Assembly (NCBI GenBank): GCA_949358305.1
Contig: OX442324.1
Location: forward strand, 1 to 64,000
Origin: Strigamia acuminata
Lineage: Eukaryota; Arthropoda; Chilopoda; Geophilomorpha; Linotaeniidae
Direction: 5' to 3'
Length of the DNA stretch: 64,000 nucleotides
Below, one piece after another: positions 62,501-64,000 of the stretch (the first letter of the stretch is position 1; each line of letters starts with the position of its first letter). The position numbers and the translations under genes were made by a program. The notes under the pieces are model-generated. The model was not told where the DNA came from. It saw only the letters and a program-made list of their open reading frames with translations, and ran no database searches.

Positions 62501-63624
62501 GGGCTAAGCTCTCTCAAAATGGATTCGATCGACGGCATCTGTATGGGATCTATCTCCGTCACCGCGTTTAATGGGCGGTAATCAATGCATAGACGCGGAT
62601 CCGAGCCCGGGCGCATCACGAGCACAACTCGCGTCGCGTATTCTCCCTGGGCCTCGGAGACAATGCCACTGTCTAGCATTTCTTGGCACATTTTTTGCAC
62701 TATTTCACGTTTTTGCGGGTTCATTCCCTTATACGCAACTCGTATAGGTTTATTATCCGTCAATTTAATTTCGTGAATAGCCCTATTCGTTCGGCCCGGT
62801 TTTTTCGACAGGATCCCCTCATATTTAAGTAGGACCCTTCGTAGGGCTGCCGCTTCGTTTAATTCTAAAGCGGCGTCGGTGACAAGCGTTTCCACTACAT
62901 TGTCCCGCTGCAATTCTGTTACGAATGCTTTAAAATCGTAGTCTTGAACGAATTTTTTTAGGCCTTTCTCCCACTGTGTCTTGTCGGCCGCTTCTTTGAT
63001 AAGAGCTGGTGGCACGACAATTGCGGGTCTTTCTCTATCATTTCTGATATAATTCCAAGATTTCGTTATTGGATTTGGTTGTATTTCCATTGACGCCATG
63101 AGGTCTAAGCCCAACAGAAAAATTCTGTCGCACGTGGGCAGGACCAGGAAAGGGTGCTGTTCTACCCCTCCGAGCCACTCCATGGTCAATAATATAACTC
63201 CTTTTGGACGCGCCATTCCGTTGGCGGTTTTTAGACGTACATTTTTATTAACGCCTTTTATCTTATCGGTGAGACCCAATGATGCTACTATGTCTTCGGA
63301 AACGAACGAGCGATCTGCTCCCGAGTCTAATAGTCCCATAATTTTTTCGCGTTCTATTGTCATGGGCAGCATACATAGGCGGCTGGTGTATTCGACCGCC
63401 ACGTTGCACATGAAAACACGAAATTCTTCTGTGTCTTCGTTGACTACTTGAGGTAATTCTTCAAGCAGTAGGTTCAGTTCTTCCGCCTCAGCCTCAGCGT
63501 TTGCGGTAATTACCTGCAAAGCGTTGTTGGCCCTGTCTTGAATTTGGGCGTTAGCTATGTCACTACCCATTTCTTTGACTGGTGGCGGCTTATCGAACCC
63601 TTTGTTAAACCCCTTCTTCTTCAT
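59551..63624 (-). CDS. pol: Pol polyprotein of element B
   Basis: 1357 residues from ATG 63624; the frame is open upstream and is -1 relative to gag, whose stop is at 63648. Domains: protease LLDSGADRS (Asp100); reverse transcriptase (about 290-475) with MPFGLVNAP and YLDD (445-448); RNase H with HTDAS, TELECLAV, HTDHQ and ADALSR; integrase with HPLASHAGVSRTLYR zinc part, CQRCQACK, then DVMGP, SDNGPQF and NPVERLNRD. The C-terminal tail after the integrase is acidic and lysine-rich. Lacks the long repeat-rich linker before protease seen in A. Uninterrupted. No canonical slippery heptamer was found at the gag end, so the expression mode is unclear. Confidence 0.93.
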   Translation of the reverse strand: MKKKGFNKGFDKPPPVKEMGSDIANAQIQDRANNALQVITANAEAEAEELNLLLEELPQVVNEDTEEFRVFMCNVAVEYTSRLCMLPMTIEREKIMGLLDSGADRSFVSEDIVASLGLTDKIKGVNKNVRLKTANGMARPKGVILLTMEWLGGVEQHPFLVLPTCDRIFLLGLDLMASMEIQPNPITKSWNYIRNDRERPAIVVPPALIKEAADKTQWEKGLKKFVQDYDFKAFVTELQRDNVVETLVTDAALELNEAAALRRVLLKYEGILSKKPGRTNRAIHEIKLTDNKPIRVAYKGMNPQKREIVQKMCQEMLDSGIVSEAQGEYATRVVLVMRPGSDPRLCIDYRPLNAVTEIDPIQMPSIESILRELSPFSWVTTMDLSKGYWQVEMRPEDKLKTAFYSPIGRLMFNVMPFGLVNAPSTFQRLIESVLGDILHQFVWAYLDDIVIASKTFKEHIEHIDQVLTRLAKAGLHVHPGKSKFCRKELAFLGYRIGVNGLAIGPEKIDAINRFPPPEDVKGVQRFMGMINFFGRLLPGLAEVAAPVTDLLKNENEFVWSNECNIAFNAIKRMLTEVGVMPLPDLNRRFILHTDASRVGLGAALLQTHVRDGVEQDLPCMFISRKLQGAEKNYNATELECLAVVWAIRKFRDYLEYTKFVVHTDHQALQWLMKLKEPAGRLARWQLELMACDLTIQYKPGKYNVVADALSRAPVSDPIDADDDGEDDSRIIYCPTSCHRWDLRKMNEIPTASPADVKFCGFWTRLYQPAADNYPNAKKEFKLERRINDPLLSAFHAHVGKQMRSNPPTREEIIVQQKLDKKCQDRARFVLTGKYPPNLTRRQKRRYAHESIDYLLDDGLLVKHHPNHQDDLSESDTAVKVVIPASLIGRVLWLLHGHPLASHAGVSRTLYRATQLFHWTGMKKDIALFVHQCQRCQACKPRSKSQFETIFLGPYAPFDCLSVDVMGPKPVTGNKNAYIIVIMDVATRWPELYAVARPSAEKIVECIYDVALRYGFPRKIISDNGPQFISKIWGKFCKKFGIVASHTSTYNPRTNPVERLNRDIKYALSIFTDIHNRWDEYLREIAFSIRTTVSRTRDFSPAYLNFARELRVPWDPRVAESVNVVDPEKPHEYVYKLEQTISSTYKHMMAHIFNMRDRILQDKSGGKFVNFEINDLVWKDAHTLSNAARGITASLADKRDGPYVIIGKHGGNAYKLRKLEDNTEHKSIQVRELTPYIPEFPQEMWAKGQVKSQTDGQIIDMFAGESEKAPPSDNEEYFDAPSPPVNEIVESVPDPILVGGETGETPETNRKNTDKKENNNEEVQTQKTTKNVVPVSTHHLRPRRSNPFIKDGKVVGKE

Positions 63625-63647
63625 GAATGGCGCAGACGGTCGAGAAG

Positions 63648-64000
63648 TTATTTCTTCGCCGCCTGCGCTGACTCGTTTTTTGACTCGTTTTTTGCCATGG
63701 CGAGTTTAATCTCTGCCATCTGCTTCATTATCGCGTCAAACTTAGCGTCTTCTTTCGCTGTTCTTGGGCACTCATTGGAATAGTGACCCGGTTGGTTACA
63801 CTTGAAACAGCGAATATTTGATTTGTCTCTTGGGGCTTCAGTCGATTTTTTCTTTTCAGGGTCTACTTTCGATGGTGGCGTGTAATTTTTTCGAAAATAC
63901 TTCGGAATTCGGCCGGCATTTGGTTTTAACCTGGCGCGAAATTCTTCTACCGCTCTATCTCGATGGATGAGATGTACTAGCGGTCCTTCCTCATCGCAAC
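63648..64000 (-). CDS. gag: Gag of element B, C-terminal part
   Basis: Partial: the frame enters from beyond 64000 and stops at TAA 63648-63650. It shows FRARLKPNAGRIPKYFRKN, a CCHC zinc knuckle CFKCNQPGHYSNEC, and a charged tail (MKQMAEIKLAMAKNESKNES). The knuckle binds element RNA. The pol ATG follows 23 bp after the stop in the -1 frame. Confidence 0.85.
   Translation of the reverse strand, partial: CDEEGPLVHLIHRDRAVEEFRARLKPNAGRIPKYFRKNYTPPSKVDPEKKKSTEAPRDKSNIRCFKCNQPGHYSNECPRTAKEDAKFDAIMKQMAEIKLAMAKNESKNESAQAAKK

Larger units (their letters stand above)
54402..64000 (-). mobile_element. Gypsy-type LTR retrotransposon B, 5' part outside window
   Basis: In - strand order: gag (partial, >64000 to 63648), pol, a 1.4-kb gap, an extra 3' ORF, polypurine tract and 3' LTR. 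Same architecture as element A but different sequence. Inserted in a copia RNase H sequence at its 3' edge. Confidence 0.85.

Noticed and set aside
1-64000. CRISPR arrays, rRNA or complete tRNA genes
   Set aside because: None seen; direct repeats here are transposon or microsatellite derived, and the tRNA-like matches are 18-nt primer-binding sites only.

Overview
This window looks like nuclear DNA from a metazoan, probably an invertebrate. It has spliced genes with short GT-AG introns, several families of LTR retrotransposons, non-autonomous DNA transposons, giant palindromes and many (ATTT)n-type microsatellites. One primer-binding site matches the 3' end of an animal-type initiator tRNA-Met and another the 3' end of eukaryotic tRNA-Gln. 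I cannot name the species, and there is no sign of bacterial organisation.

Layout. 1-13.5 kb is gene-free repeat territory. It holds dispersed 22-bp palindromes, a hAT-like MITE with a perfect 8-bp target duplication, a 4.4-kb palindrome (arms 4309-6470 and 6550-8720), a partial third arm, and a second foldback structure (about 10.9-13.1 kb) built of inverted arrays of a 56-bp unit and flanked by direct repeats. Both foldbacks share the same central spacer. 13.6-25.1 kb is an island of small genes: a two-exon coiled-coil gene (-), a five-exon gene of unknown function (+), a compact thymidine kinase (-), a second five-exon gene with the same exon design (+), an orphan exon (+) and a three-exon zinc-finger gene (-). 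18.2-29.7 kb is also filled with repeats, including eight copies of a UUCG-type hairpin, most of them followed (on the - strand) by an (AAAT)n-like tail, and a tandem array of units of about 600 bp.

30.2-64 kb is a nest of retrotransposons. A 16.9-kb gypsy-type element (A, + strand, 30798-47738) sits inside a copia element (- strand). The 4-bp target duplication CCGC and the copia reading frame on both sides prove the nesting. Element A has LTRs, a tRNA-Gln primer site, gag, a canonical A AAA AAC frameshift site, pol and an extra 3' ORF. 51.6-54.4 kb is a pile-up of three related copia LTRs, a gypsy RNase H remnant carrying a 155-bp hAT-like insertion, and a copia RNase H tail. 54.4-64 kb is a second gypsy-type element (B, - strand), running off the window, with gag, pol, a large 3' ORF, a polypurine tract and its 3' LTR.

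The most interesting point is that A and B both carry, after pol, a non-envelope ORF whose first and later domains look related, each preceded by a plausible splice acceptor. In A this ORF appears cut short by a deletion that also removed the polypurine tract and the start of the 3' LTR. The two small five-exon genes, with phase-2 introns only and a first coding exon of 50 nt, are the other unexplained system.
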